A stretch of 37,928 bases of DNA from an uncultured Alistipes sp. (GCA_900770635.1 CAAGLB010000020.1:1-37928); one strand, 5' to 3'. Positions 5,779 through 14,309 are shown, counted from the first letter of the stretch. Numbers and translations: made by a program. Notes: generated by a model not told the origin, from the letters alone.

Positions 5779-7137
5779 TTACTTAATATTTGGGAGCTCC
5801 ATGCCGTAGCCCTTCTTCTTATCCTCACGCTTGAGCAACATGCCGATGAACAAGGCAACGACGCCGAATGATGAGAAGATAAGCATAGGCATTGTATAAC
5901 CGCCTGTCACGTCCAAAACCTTACCGATAACCACTGGAACGAGCAACAAGCCCCAGTTCTGAATCCAGAAGATCACGCAGTATGCTGAGCCAAGGATGCG
6001 CTCGTCGATGATCTTTGGTACTGATGGCCACAAAGCAGCAGGAACCAATGAGAACGACACGCCAAGAACAGCGATGATAGCAACAGCCAAAACCTTAGAT
6101 GGGAACATAGGCAACAAGAGTGCGAAGCTGAGGTGGCAAGCAATCATGATGAGTGAGCCTACCATAAGCATAGATGCTGCCTTACCCTTACGGTCGATGA
6201 ACGCACCGAGGAATGGGGTGAGAACCATAGCAAGGATAGGGAAGCAGCTAAAGAGCTGAGCACCGTTAGCAATGCCAAGAGTCTGGTTCAAGAAGTCGGG
6301 AGCGTAGCGCTGGAATGGGAAGATTGCAGAGTAGTACAACACGCAGAGCAATGCTACCAACCAGAACATCTTGCTTGTGAAGATCTTACCCAAGTCGCTG
6401 AACTTGAACTCCTCCTCAGAAGCCTCCTTAGTAAGCTCGCCAGCAGCCTCGAGCTGCTTGTCAAACTTGCGGTCCATGAGCACAAATACGAAGTAGAAGA
6501 TAAGGCCGATTGTGAGCAACACAGCGCCAAAAGCTACTGGTGCTGATACTGAACCAGCAAACTTAGCTGAAACCATTGGTGAGAGCCACATAGCGGCAAA
6601 CACGCCAAGACGTGCGATTGACATCTCGAGGCCCATAGCCATAGCCATCTCCTTGCCCTTGAACCACTTAGCGATAGCCTTAGAAACAGTAGTACCTGCC
6701 ATCTCGCAACCGCAACCGAAGATCATGAAGCCCAAGCATGATAGCTTAGCAGAGCCTGGAAGTGCCACCCACCATGAGTTGAGCCATGCCTCGAGGCCTG
6801 TGCCCATAAACCACTCGCTCATAGCGTAGAACTTGATGCAAGCACCGATAACCATCAATGATGCTGACAACAAACCTGTAAAGCGGATACCCATCTTATC
6901 GAGGATGATACCTGCGAAGATGAGGAAGAAGCAGAATACGTTGAGGAAGTACTCCGAAGCGGCATAGGTACCAAATGTGGTGCTATCCCAGTTGAGCTGT
7001 GTCTCGAGCATCTCCTTAAGTGGCGAGAGCATGTCCACGAACATGTAAGCGAAGAACATCATCAGAGCGATGAGCACCAACGCAGACCAGCGTACAAACG
7101 CCGAGTCGTTGAGTTTTGTTTGAATAGTTTGAGTCAT
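5779..7137 (-). CDS. Major facilitator superfamily transporter
   Basis: The 452-residue polytopic inner-membrane protein has about 12 hydrophobic spans in two halves joined by a charged cytoplasmic loop (about 225-250, RKFDKQLEAAGELTKEASEEE). After span 2 it has the MFS motif-A-like DKMGIRFTG (about 82-90), and DRKGKAAS repeats it in the second half. The overall sequence reminds me of the MFSD1-like branch, whose animal member exports dipeptides, but the substrate cannot be read from the sequence. It follows the TPR gene on the same strand (64 bp) and has a strong terminator. Codon use is fairly biased, suggesting decent expression. Confidence 0.85.
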   Translation of the reverse strand: MTQTIQTKLNDSAFVRWSALVLIALMMFFAYMFVDMLSPLKEMLETQLNWDSTTFGTYAASEYFLNVFCFFLIFAGIILDKMGIRFTGLLSASLMVIGACIKFYAMSEWFMGTGLEAWLNSWWVALPGSAKLSCLGFMIFGCGCEMAGTTVSKAIAKWFKGKEMAMAMGLEMSIARLGVFAAMWLSPMVSAKFAGSVSAPVAFGAVLLTIGLIFYFVFVLMDRKFDKQLEAAGELTKEASEEEFKFSDLGKIFTSKMFWLVALLCVLYYSAIFPFQRYAPDFLNQTLGIANGAQLFSCFPILAMVLTPFLGAFIDRKGKAASMLMVGSLIMIACHLSFALLLPMFPSKVLAVAIIAVLGVSFSLVPAALWPSVPKIIDERILGSAYCVIFWIQNWGLLLVPVVIGKVLDVTGGYTMPMLIFSSFGVVALFIGMLLKREDKKKGYGMELPNIK

Positions 7138-7201
7138 AACTTTTTGAAATTAGTTAGTAAATAGTTATTTTATTGTTGTCTGTTTTCTGCTATTGCCGCA
7201 A

Positions 7202-9205
7202 TCAATACTCTGCTATGCGGAACTCACGCAGCAGGTCGTAGGCCGAGTCAATGCCCAGCTCGCCAGCCTTCGACAGGTCCATACATCCCTTGCGTGTATC
7301 CTTCATATATATCTGCACCAAGCCACGATTGTAGTACGCCTCGCCGAGCTCAGCGTCGAGCTCTATGGCACGTGTATAGTCGTCGTAAGCCTCGGGGAGC
7401 TTGCCCGATATGGCCAGGAGGTTAGCTCTGTTGTAGTAGCCCTCGGCAAAGTCGGGATATAGCTTTATCACCTTGTTCATATCCTCGATAGCCTCGTCGT
7501 AGCTATATGTGCGCTTGGTGTTTATCAGTCGCTTAGCGGGATCGGAGTCGAACGACACGTTGTGGTAGCTGTCGTCCATTGACGATATGAAGTCGATCAT
7601 CTCGGCACGCGTGGTGGCACGATTAAGATATAGGAACGGATTTGTAGGGTTTAGCTGTATCGCCTCGCTAAGGGTGTTTACAGCACTTGTATACTGCTTT
7701 ATGAGTGCCAAGCACACGCCTTGCTCAAACAGCGTCAACCACCTATCGTCGCCACTCGGAGCTACGCTCTGCTCAATGCTCTTGCCAATGATTAGCAGCG
7801 AGTCGGGCTCGATGTTGCATGTGCGACAGTCGAGCTTTAAGAGAGGGTTATTCACTTGCTCCTTGAAGTCACGCACACGCTGAGTATTTAGGCGCATAGC
7901 ACGGCGGTCGATCTTCACGCTGTCCTCTTTGAGAAGCGTAAATCGGAACATGGGAATCAGCGTCAGCTCGTTGCTATTTGTTACGGTCGAGCCTATACGC
8001 TCGAAGTTGCGCTCCACGAGCTTACTCTCGAGCGACAGTAGCTTATCGAAGCGCTCTGTGGTGTCGGCATATATCGATGATGACGACGAGGTGCTGCTTA
8101 GTCGTGAGCGGTGCTCAGCAATCTTGCGGCGTGCTGTGCGCTCGTCGCTCTCGGCACCACGCACATCACGCTGCGAGCGTCGCAAGATGCTACGGTTGAG
8201 ATAGGCATTTGCGAAGTCGGGATATAGCTCTATGGCATGTGTGTAGTCGTCGATAGCCGCCTTTATGTCGCCAAGGTCGGTATGCAACAATGCTCGATTG
8301 AAGTAGACAAGCACATTGTCGGGCGCAAGCTCTGCCACACGGTTGAAGTCGTCGAGGGCACGGTTAAGGTCACCTATCTCGGAGCGGATGAGCGCTCGGT
8401 TGAAATATCCTATGGCACTTGTCGAGTCAAGTTCGATAACACGATTAAGGTCCTCTATCGAGCGCATAGGGCGATTTAGGTAGTTGTTCACCAGGGCACG
8501 GTTGAAGAATGCGGGCAAGAACGTAGAGTCGCACTGCGTAGCCTTGTCGAAGTCGGCGTATGCCTCCTCGAAGCGCTCCTCGGCGAGGTATAGGCTACCA
8601 CGACGGTTATATGCCTCGGGCTCCTCACGGTTTGTGCGTATGGCCAGCTCGAAGTTCTCGTATGCCTTGGTGGTATCTTTGAGGTTGAGATAGCTTATGC
8701 CTCGGTTGATATATGCCGCCACGTGGCGTTTCTCGTAGCGTATAAACTTGTCGAAGTCGTCGATGGCTGCCTCAAACTGCTGGTTTAATAGACGTGTTAC
8801 GCCTCGGCTATAATAGGGATCTGGCAAGTCGGGACGTAGCTCTATGGCTTGCTGAAAGTCGTTGAGAGCATCGTCATAATTACCAAGGCGTGAGCGTGTT
8901 ATGGCACGATAGTAATATGCGCCTGTGAACACTGGGTTTAGCTCCACAGCCTTCGAGAAGTCGGCATCAGCACCCAATAGGTCGTCGAGGTTATACTTAG
9001 CAATGCCACGTAGGAAGTAGGCATCGAAGTCCTTGGCGTCGTGGCGTAGCAACACATTTAGGATGTCGATAGCATCGTGATAGTTGTTGTTCACCATCTT
9101 CTGCTGTCCCATCCAGTAGATGTAGTTACGATTGTACTGCGCATCTACCTCGTGGGGCAGTGCGACAACAATCAACAACATGAGTATGGCTACAAACCTC
9201 TTCAT
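7202..9205 (-). CDS. Exported TPR-repeat protein
   Basis: The frame is open further upstream, but ATG at 9205 is preferred. It gives a 667-residue protein starting with a signal peptide (MKRFVAILMLLIVVALPHEVDA, cleaved before QYN) and avoids overlap with era. The mature part is built from about a dozen 34-residue TPR units in two blocks, with repeated forms of AYYNRG, A-DDF-KAIEL-P and AYLNR. A less regular segment of about 150 residues separates the blocks (SSTSSSSSIYADTTERF region to CRTCNIEPDSLLI). TPRs mediate protein-protein contacts, so an envelope scaffold or secretion-related role is likely, with partners unknown. It lies 32 bp after era on the same strand and is probably co-transcribed. 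Confidence 0.85.
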   Translation of the reverse strand: MKRFVAILMLLIVVALPHEVDAQYNRNYIYWMGQQKMVNNNYHDAIDILNVLLRHDAKDFDAYFLRGIAKYNLDDLLGADADFSKAVELNPVFTGAYYYRAITRSRLGNYDDALNDFQQAIELRPDLPDPYYSRGVTRLLNQQFEAAIDDFDKFIRYEKRHVAAYINRGISYLNLKDTTKAYENFELAIRTNREEPEAYNRRGSLYLAEERFEEAYADFDKATQCDSTFLPAFFNRALVNNYLNRPMRSIEDLNRVIELDSTSAIGYFNRALIRSEIGDLNRALDDFNRVAELAPDNVLVYFNRALLHTDLGDIKAAIDDYTHAIELYPDFANAYLNRSILRRSQRDVRGAESDERTARRKIAEHRSRLSSTSSSSSIYADTTERFDKLLSLESKLVERNFERIGSTVTNSNELTLIPMFRFTLLKEDSVKIDRRAMRLNTQRVRDFKEQVNNPLLKLDCRTCNIEPDSLLIIGKSIEQSVAPSGDDRWLTLFEQGVCLALIKQYTSAVNTLSEAIQLNPTNPFLYLNRATTRAEMIDFISSMDDSYHNVSFDSDPAKRLINTKRTYSYDEAIEDMNKVIKLYPDFAEGYYNRANLLAISGKLPEAYDDYTRAIELDAELGEAYYNRGLVQIYMKDTRKGCMDLSKAGELGIDSAYDLLREFRIAEY

Positions 9206-9237
9206 CCTTTGCCTAAAACGTCTAAAACCAATAATTA

Positions 9238-10122
9238 TTATTCGAGCTCGTAGCCGAAGCGCTTGAGCTGGCTGTCGTTGTTGCGCCAATCCTCCTGCAC
9301 CTTGACATATAACTCGAGGAATACCTTCTTGCCGAGGAATGCTTCAAGGTCGTGGCGTGCTGCCTGACCCACCTTTTTGAGCTTCTCGCCCTTGTGGCCT
9401 ATGACAATACCCTTCTGCGAGTTGCGGGCAACAAATATCGTTGCCGATATACGGTCTATCGTTGGCTCCTCCTTGTAGCTTTCGATGGCTATCTCGCATG
9501 AGTAAGGTATCTCCTTGTCGTAGTTAAGGAGTATCTTCTCACGTATTATCTCCGAGGCGAAGAAGCGCAAGGTCTTGTCTGTTAGCGTATCTTTTGGATA
9601 GAACGCCTCGCCCTCGGGCAATCGCTCTAAGATGAGGTTGAAGACACCCTCAACGTTGAAGTTCTCCTTTGCCGAGCATGGGGCGATAATGGCGTTGGGC
9701 AACAACGCCTGCCACTTCTCTACGAGTGCTGTTAGCTTGTCGGGTGTTGTTAGGTCAACCTTATTGATAACCACTATTGTTGGTATTCCCGAGAGATTTA
9801 CCTTCTCGATGATCTCTGCCGAGCGGTCGCTATCCTCAACGGTGTCGGTCACGTAAAGTAGCACGTCAGCATCGGTTATTGCGCCACGCACAAACTTCAT
9901 CATCTTCTCCTGAAGCTTGTAGTTTGGCTTAAGGATACCTGGGGTGTCGGAGTAGACAATCTGGAAGTCGTCGCCATTGACAATACCCATAATGCGGTGG
10001 CGTGTTGTCTGCGCCTTCGATGTTATGATTGAGAGCTTCTCACCCACAAGCTGATTCATTAGAGTCGATTTTCCCACGTTGGGATTACCGATGATATTTA
10101 CAAAACCGCTACGATGTGCCAT
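9238..10122 (-). CDS. era: GTPase Era
   Basis: The 294-residue GTP-binding protein binds 16S rRNA near its 3' end and assists 30S ribosome maturation. Visible motifs are G1 GNPNVGKST (12-20), switch-region TTRHRI, G3 DTPG, G4 NKVD and G5 CSAKE. The C-terminal KH RNA-binding domain is seen in GIVIGHKGEKLKKVGQAAR. ATG at 10122 (MAHRSGFVNIIGNPN) was chosen over the ATG seven codons upstream because it gives the normal family N-terminus. A promoter lies at 10211-10243. The TPR gene follows closely. Confidence 0.96.
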   Translation of the reverse strand: MAHRSGFVNIIGNPNVGKSTLMNQLVGEKLSIITSKAQTTRHRIMGIVNGDDFQIVYSDTPGILKPNYKLQEKMMKFVRGAITDADVLLYVTDTVEDSDRSAEIIEKVNLSGIPTIVVINKVDLTTPDKLTALVEKWQALLPNAIIAPCSAKENFNVEGVFNLILERLPEGEAFYPKDTLTDKTLRFFASEIIREKILLNYDKEIPYSCEIAIESYKEEPTIDRISATIFVARNSQKGIVIGHKGEKLKKVGQAARHDLEAFLGKKVFLELYVKVQEDWRNNDSQLKRFGYELE

Positions 10123-10210
10123 ACTAAAATTAGTAGTTAGCAATTAGTCATTATTAATAATTTGCTTATCTTGAGCCCCACCTTTCGGGACATAAATCCA
10201 TATTATCTTG

Positions 10211-10243
10211 CAAAGATAGTAATAATCGCCGATAATTGCCAAA
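10211..10243 (-). promoter_or_regulatory. Promoter of era
   Basis: On the minus strand: TTTG (10243-10240), a 21-nt spacer, TATCTTTG (10218-10211). This would give a leader of about 80 nt. Confidence 0.6.
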
Positions 10244-10314
10244 AATAAATTATATTTATTTCGATTCAGAATCCTTATATTTCATCTTACCACTCTAAGT
10301 TTTTGCATGGTTCT

Positions 10315-10346
10315 ATTGCCAAAACCAAAATATTTGCTTAATTTTG
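10315..10346 (+). promoter_or_regulatory. Promoter for the rod-shaped RNA at 10353
   Basis: ATTG at 10315-10318, a 20-nt spacer and TAATTTTG at 10339-10346. The predicted start is near 10353. Confidence 0.7.
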
Positions 10347-10352
10347 CATAGT

Positions 10353-10590
10353 TCGAGGGCATACTCTCGGCAGACATATTATTGATGAAAGTGTATTAGC
10401 TTTTATCCTTGAACGAAAATGTGGAAGTTTTCAGAACACAGGGAGAGCAACACACTCATCACTTCGTATTGTTTAGTTTGGGGCGTTCCAACCCTATGCT
10501 CAATACGGGTGTGGGGTATTGTTTATTTGTGTTCAGGTCTTTCCACAACCTTCGTTCAGATAAACTAATCGACTCCACACTTTCTTTTTA
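10353..10590 (+). ncRNA. Rod-shaped RNA candidate, 6S-like
   Basis: After a short 5' hairpin (CGAGGG.../CTCTCG, 10354-10369), the region 10387-10584 closes into one interrupted rod of about 198 nt. It pairs GAAAGTGT 10387-10394 with 10577-10584, ATTAG 10395-10399 with 10565-10569, TATC 10404-10407 with 10559-10562, TGAACGAA 10410-10417 with 10551-10558, TGTGGAA 10420-10426 with 10541-10547 and GAACACA 10434-10440 with 10528-10534. An inner region holds CAATAC 10501-10506 with GTATTG 10516-10521. A T-rich run follows the closing stem at once, as in RNAs that terminate on their own closing helix. Size and shape recall 6S RNA, which sequesters the housekeeping RNA polymerase. The identification is tentative, because no sequence signature was verified. 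Confidence 0.6.
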
Positions 10591-10636
10591 TACAAACCCG
10601 TTGTAGGAGGCGAGGCGGAGAAAAACAAACAATTTT

Positions 10637-11056
10637 ATGAAGAAACATGTATCTATAATTGGAGCCTTCTGCTTAGGATTATTTATCAGCATTAGCATTC
10701 TTGCTTGTGCTTCTGAGGATGATTTTTCACCATCGAACAAACATAATGATAGCACATCACCATTAATCGAAAAGATGGAGCTAAGTTCTGAATCGGGATA
10801 TAGTCAGACAATGTTTTCTTATAACGATGATGGATTAATATCAGTTGTAAAGCATCATTGGTACATCGATATGGGACAAGATAGTGCTATTAAGGAAACA
10901 ATATTGAATATTACTTATTGTGACAATAAAGCTATACTAACAACTAATACTGGTATAACGCAGACGTTATATTTTAATACAAGTTGGGATAATATTGATC
11001 CACACAAAATAAATAATTATATAATGCATTATATCACTATTGGTTATTTATTGTAA
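10637..11056 (+). CDS. Small lipoprotein, possibly C-terminally truncated
   Basis: The 139-residue protein has a lipoprotein signal peptide: KKH, a hydrophobic core, then ILAC with the lipidated Cys at about 24 and acidic SEDD after it, which in Bacteroidota often favours surface export. The mature part (EKMELSSESGYSQTMFSYNDDGLISVVKH) resembles the start of YD-repeat/DUF4595-like lipoproteins, which are normally much longer. The end (NNYIMHYITIGYLL) looks abnormal, and a 12-nt string TATTGGTTATTT recurs just after the stop (11038 and 11098). It may therefore be a truncated gene. It is AT-rich and lies 46 bp downstream of the RNA candidate. The function is unknown. Confidence 0.6.
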   Translation: MKKHVSIIGAFCLGLFISISILACASEDDFSPSNKHNDSTSPLIEKMELSSESGYSQTMFSYNDDGLISVVKHHWYIDMGQDSAIKETILNITYCDNKAILTTNTGITQTLYFNTSWDNIDPHKINNYIMHYITIGYLL

Positions 11057-11115
11057 TTGTGTTTGTTCCTTTTGTTAGGATTGCATCCAACAAACTTTAT
11101 TGGTTATTTCTATCT

Positions 11116-11160
11116 CAAAAAAACAGAGCCCGCCAACGTTTTATCGTTGAGCGGGCTCTC
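11116..11160 (-). terminator. Terminator of gadB (probably bidirectional)
   Basis: AGAGCCCGC 11125-11133 pairs with GCGGGCTCT 11151-11159, with an inner CAACG/CGTTG stem. On the minus strand it is followed by G and seven T. Confidence 0.85.
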
Positions 11161-11217
11161 GTGCAAAAAGCGATTCGGGCGAGGCATGATGTTCTTTAAC
11201 GCCACACCTTAGCTTTT

Positions 11218-12627
11218 TTAGTGCGTAAACACCTTGCCGTGCTGCTTCTCCTGACGCTCGTACTTCTCACGTGAGAGCGTCTTATGCTTGAGCTTATCGA
11301 GCTCAGCAACAGCATTTTCTATATCTTTGAGCAGCATGTCGGCCATATCTCGTGACATACCCTGACGCACAACAATGCGCATGACGACCATATCCTCGAT
11401 ATCCTTCGGCATCGAGTAGGCAGGCACCATCCAGCCGCTCTCCTGTAACTTAGCTTGTAGGTCATACAACGTCCACTTAGCTTTGCTCTCATACTCCTGG
11501 CTGAGGCTCCATATAAACAGCGGATTTACAACCTCGTCGTTGTATGGCTCAAAGCACTCCATCTTGCTGATGCGCTCATGGCAGTATTGAGCAATATCCA
11601 TAGCATTGCGCTGTATAGCATGGTAGCCATCCCATCCGAGGCGCACAAAGTTATAGTATTGGCCAAGAATCTGCGCTGCGGGGCGTGAGAAGTTAAGGCC
11701 CACTTGCGTAACCTCAGCGCCGAGATAGTTCACCGAGAACGACATCTCGTCGGGCAGATAGCTCTTATCACGCCATACCACCCAGCCAAGGCCAGGGTAG
11801 ACCAAGCCATACTTATGTCCTGACGTAGATATCGACTTCACCCACTTTAACCTAAAATCCCACTTATGCTCGGGGTTGATGAATGGCAGAATAAAGCCTC
11901 CCGAGGCGGCATCCACGTGGATAGGTATGTCGTAGCCCGTCATCTTGTTGTAGGCGTCGAGCTCGTGGTTGAGCGTCTCTATGTCGTCGTTGAGGCCTGT
12001 CCACGTAACACCCGCAATGGGCACGATACATATAGTGTTCTCGTCGCACATCTTTAATGCCTCCTTGGCGCTCAGCGTGCGGTTGGTGCGTGTGAGTGGC
12101 ACTTGGCGTAGCTCTATCTGCCATAGCTGACAGAACTTCTCCCACACAACCTGCATGCCCGAGCTCATCACAAGGTTTGGTTTGTCGTGGGGCTTACCCT
12201 CCTCCATGCGGCGCTTGCGCCAGCGTAGCCATGCCGCCACGCCACCCAGCATACAGGCCTCCGACGAGCCTATGCCCACAGCACCCGTCTTCGACTCTGC
12301 CTGCTCGGGGGTGTTCCATAGGTTGGCGATGATGTTTATGCAGCGGCTGGCGATGACTGCCACACGTGGATACTCCGTTTGGTCGATGTAGTTAATCGCT
12401 ATCGACTCGTTCATCAGACGTGTGGCATAGTCGTCCATGTATGTTGTCACGAATGTTGCAAGGTTGAGCTTTGGTTGCGTCTCGGCATACGTCTCATCCT
12501 TGACCATGCGATAGGCAATCTCGGGTGTTGTTGCATGCTCGGGGATTGTCTGTGCTGGTGCTGAGTGTTTCATCTCCTCCGAGCCATATACCGGAGTTGT
12601 CGCTGAAGAATTTTTAGTGTTCATCAT
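11218..12627 (-). CDS. gadB: Glutamate decarboxylase
   Basis: This PLP enzyme converts glutamate to GABA and CO2, consuming a proton, and so gives acid resistance in the gut. The N-terminal third contains TTPEIAYRMVKDETYAETQPKLNLATFV and TYMDDYATRLMNE. The PLP-binding region has HVDAASGG (Asp for the pyridine nitrogen) and SISTSGHKYGLVYPG (Schiff-base Lys). The C-terminus (GMSRDMADML, then the tail ending KVFTH) fits the bacterial GadB length of about 470 residues. The start at 12627 (MMNTKNSS) gives the usual N-terminus; the frame is open 13 codons further. No gadC antiporter gene adjoins it in the window. It ends in a strong terminator. Confidence 0.95.
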   Translation of the reverse strand: MMNTKNSSATTPVYGSEEMKHSAPAQTIPEHATTPEIAYRMVKDETYAETQPKLNLATFVTTYMDDYATRLMNESIAINYIDQTEYPRVAVIASRCINIIANLWNTPEQAESKTGAVGIGSSEACMLGGVAAWLRWRKRRMEEGKPHDKPNLVMSSGMQVVWEKFCQLWQIELRQVPLTRTNRTLSAKEALKMCDENTICIVPIAGVTWTGLNDDIETLNHELDAYNKMTGYDIPIHVDAASGGFILPFINPEHKWDFRLKWVKSISTSGHKYGLVYPGLGWVVWRDKSYLPDEMSFSVNYLGAEVTQVGLNFSRPAAQILGQYYNFVRLGWDGYHAIQRNAMDIAQYCHERISKMECFEPYNDEVVNPLFIWSLSQEYESKAKWTLYDLQAKLQESGWMVPAYSMPKDIEDMVVMRIVVRQGMSRDMADMLLKDIENAVAELDKLKHKTLSREKYERQEKQHGKVFTH

Positions 12628-12730
12628 AGTTTGTAAATTTAAAATGTTTCGCTGTCGAGAGTTCACAAACTATGCCAAAGCGAGGTGGTGGGTGACTTGG
12701 ACTTTTTATGGCGAAGCGTACGAGGTAGGT

Positions 12731-12807
12731 ATACAAAAAACAAAACAGATGACCTTAGGTCATCTGCTCTGCATTGTTTAAATATGTCGGGATACCAGGA
12801 TTCGAAC
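12731..12807 (-). repeat. Duplicated 3' half of tRNA-Pro plus its terminator (broken copy)
   Basis: It matches 12980-13055 exactly apart from one A in a poly-A run. The copied part contains the tRNA-Pro 3' acceptor strand and most of the T-arm (ending at TTCGAAC) plus the whole CAGATGACC/GGTCATCTG terminator. Homology breaks in the middle of the T-arm at 12807, exactly inside a 14-bp perfect palindrome (12806-12819). It cannot form a tRNA. Confidence 0.9.
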
Positions 12808-12980
12808 GGCTATAGCCGTCGAGCCGATACCTTTTGGCTGATGAAATCAGCCGTTATAAATAAATATCTCCCTATCGGCTCAACCTGCATTATGTGAGTA
12901 ATGCTGGTGTGCCGGCAATGCAGAGTAGGCGTAGTCTTTTGTTGTTTGTGTCGTTGCAAGAGCTTGCTCTTAGGCAACGA
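12806..12980. other. Palindrome-rich spacer between the two tRNA-Pro copies
   Basis: There is no reading frame of note. It holds the palindrome ACGGCTATAGCCGT (12806-12819), GAGCCGATA 12821-12829 paired with 12873-12881 and a nested GGCTGAT 12836-12842 with 12846-12852. It ends with a strong hairpin, TCGTTGC 12951-12957 with 12974-12980 plus AAGAGC 12958-12963 with 12966-12971, which abuts the intact copy. It may be the remnant of an element inserted at the tRNA 3' end. Confidence 0.6.
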
Positions 12981-13015
12981 TACAAAAACAAAACAGATGA
13001 CCTTAGGTCATCTGC
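12981..13015 (-). terminator. Terminator of tRNA-Pro
   Basis: CAGATGACC 12994-13002 pairs with GGTCATCTG 13006-13014 around TTA. The minus strand then runs TTTTGTTTTT. A second identical copy sits at 12746-12766 in the duplicated segment. Confidence 0.85.
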
Positions 13016-13034
13016 TCTGCATTGTTTAAATATG

Positions 13035-13109
13035 TCGGGATACCAGGATTCGAACCTGGGACCCCCTGCTCCCAAAGCAGGTGCGCTAACCGGACTGCGC
13101 TACATCCCG
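13035..13109 (-). tRNA. tRNA-Pro(TGG)
   Basis: The 75-nt minus-strand cloverleaf has acceptor CGGGATG with TATCCCG, D-arm GCGC/GCGC, anticodon stem CCTGC/GCAGG with loop TTTGGGA (anticodon TGG, Pro) and T-arm CCAGG/CCTGG with TTCGAAT. CCA is not encoded. A promoter is present at 13134-13164. Its 3' half is duplicated downstream. Confidence 0.95.
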
Positions 13110-13133
13110 TGAATGGTTTTCCATTTCGAGCGA

Positions 13134-13164
13134 CAAAGGTAAAGCTTTTTTTTTAATCTCCAAA
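13134..13164 (-). promoter_or_regulatory. Promoter of tRNA-Pro
   Basis: On the minus strand: TTTG (13164-13161), a 19-nt spacer, TACCTTTG (13141-13134), 24 bp before the mature tRNA 5' end. The rest of the gap up to rpoD (13165-13448) is AT-rich and shows no gene and no clear consensus promoter for rpoD. Confidence 0.75.
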
Positions 13165-13448
13165 ACTTTTTGTAACTTTTTTCATTTTTTAGTGCATTTT
13201 TCTTTTAAAACCCCGATTTTCGCCCACTCGCCACCTAAAATTCGGGAGATAAACGCAAAATACAGACACCCTCACTTTTGCAAACAAACACCAAAACATG
13301 AGCGTCCATAATTAATAAACATAGGAAAAGCCCTAACAAAAGAGGAATTATTAAGATATTTTTTTAGGTAGAGTGAAACAATTTCGATATATCGTGCGTA
13401 TATATGCTGTAAAAGTGGAATAATAGTTGTAAGAAGAAATAAATTTTT

Positions 13449-14309
13449 ATGCGTCAATTAAAGATTACCAAGTCGATTACAAATCGTGAGAGTGCATCAC
13501 TCGACAAGTATTTGCAGGAGATCGGCAAGGAGGAACTCATCTCTGTGGAGGAGGAGGTAGAACTCGCCCAACGAATCAGAAAGGGAGATCAGGAGGCTCT
13601 CGAGAAACTTACTAAGGCAAACCTACGTTTCGTGGTCTCTGTGGCCAAGCAGTACCAGAATCAGGGCCTTAGCCTTCCCGACCTTATCAACGAGGGTAAC
13701 CTCGGCCTCATCAAGGCTGCCGAGAAGTTCGACGAGACACGAGGCTTCAAGTTTATCTCGTATGCCGTATGGTGGATTCGCCAGTCTATTCTTCAGGCCC
13801 TCGCCGAGCAGTCACGTATCGTACGTCTGCCCCTCAACCAGGTAGGCTCGCTAAATAAGATCAACAAGGCCTTTGCACGCTTCGAGCAGGAGCACGAGCG
13901 CACACCTTCAGCTGAGGAGCTTGCCAACGAGTTGGAGCTTCCTAAGGAGAAGGTTACCGACACCTTGCGTGTTGCTGGTCGCCACATCTCTGTGGATGCA
14001 CCATTTGCCGATGGCGAGGACAACAGCCTCTTGGACGTATTGGTAAACACCGACTCACCAAATGCCGACCGAGGTCTTATCAACGAGTCGTTGGCAACAG
14101 AGGTGGAGCGTGCTCTCGAGATCCTCACCGACCGTGAGCGTGACATCATCCGCTACTTCTTCGGCATTGGCTGCTCGGAGATGACTCTCGAGGAGATTGG
14201 CGAGAAGTTCGACCTCACACGTGAGCGTGTACGTCAGATTAAGGAGAAGGCGATTCGCAAGCTCCGCACGTCGTCAAGGAGCTCGCTTCTTAAATCCTAC
14301 CTCGGATAA
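13449..14309 (+). CDS. rpoD: Primary RNA polymerase sigma factor (Bacteroidota short type)
   Basis: The 286-residue sigma-70 protein directs RNA polymerase to housekeeping promoters, here the TTTG/TAnnTTTG type. Region 1.2 is at the start (SLDKYLQEIGKEELIS). Region 2 contains LRFVVSVAKQYQNQGLSLPDLINEGNLGLIKAAEKFD and the -7 recognition helix FISYAVWWIRQSI. Region 3 follows (AEQSRIVRLPLNQV to RTPSAEELANEL). Region 4 ends with MTLEEIGEKFDLTRERVRQIKEKAIRKLR. As in other Bacteroidota it lacks region 1.1 and the large non-conserved domain. The gene ends at a copy of the stop-codon hairpin element. Confidence 0.96.
   Translation: MRQLKITKSITNRESASLDKYLQEIGKEELISVEEEVELAQRIRKGDQEALEKLTKANLRFVVSVAKQYQNQGLSLPDLINEGNLGLIKAAEKFDETRGFKFISYAVWWIRQSILQALAEQSRIVRLPLNQVGSLNKINKAFARFEQEHERTPSAEELANELELPKEKVTDTLRVAGRHISVDAPFADGEDNSLLDVLVNTDSPNADRGLINESLATEVERALEILTDRERDIIRYFFGIGCSEMTLEEIGEKFDLTRERVRQIKEKAIRKLRTSSRSSLLKSYLG

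Noticed and set aside
10409..10606. 65-codon frame in the 6S-like region
   Set aside because: It is covered by nested long-range helices of the RNA candidate and lacks a domain or signal. Coding is less likely than RNA.
12685..13112. Short frames across tRNA-Pro and its broken copy
   Set aside because: They share identical translated pieces only because the tRNA/terminator segment is duplicated. They overlap an intact tRNA.
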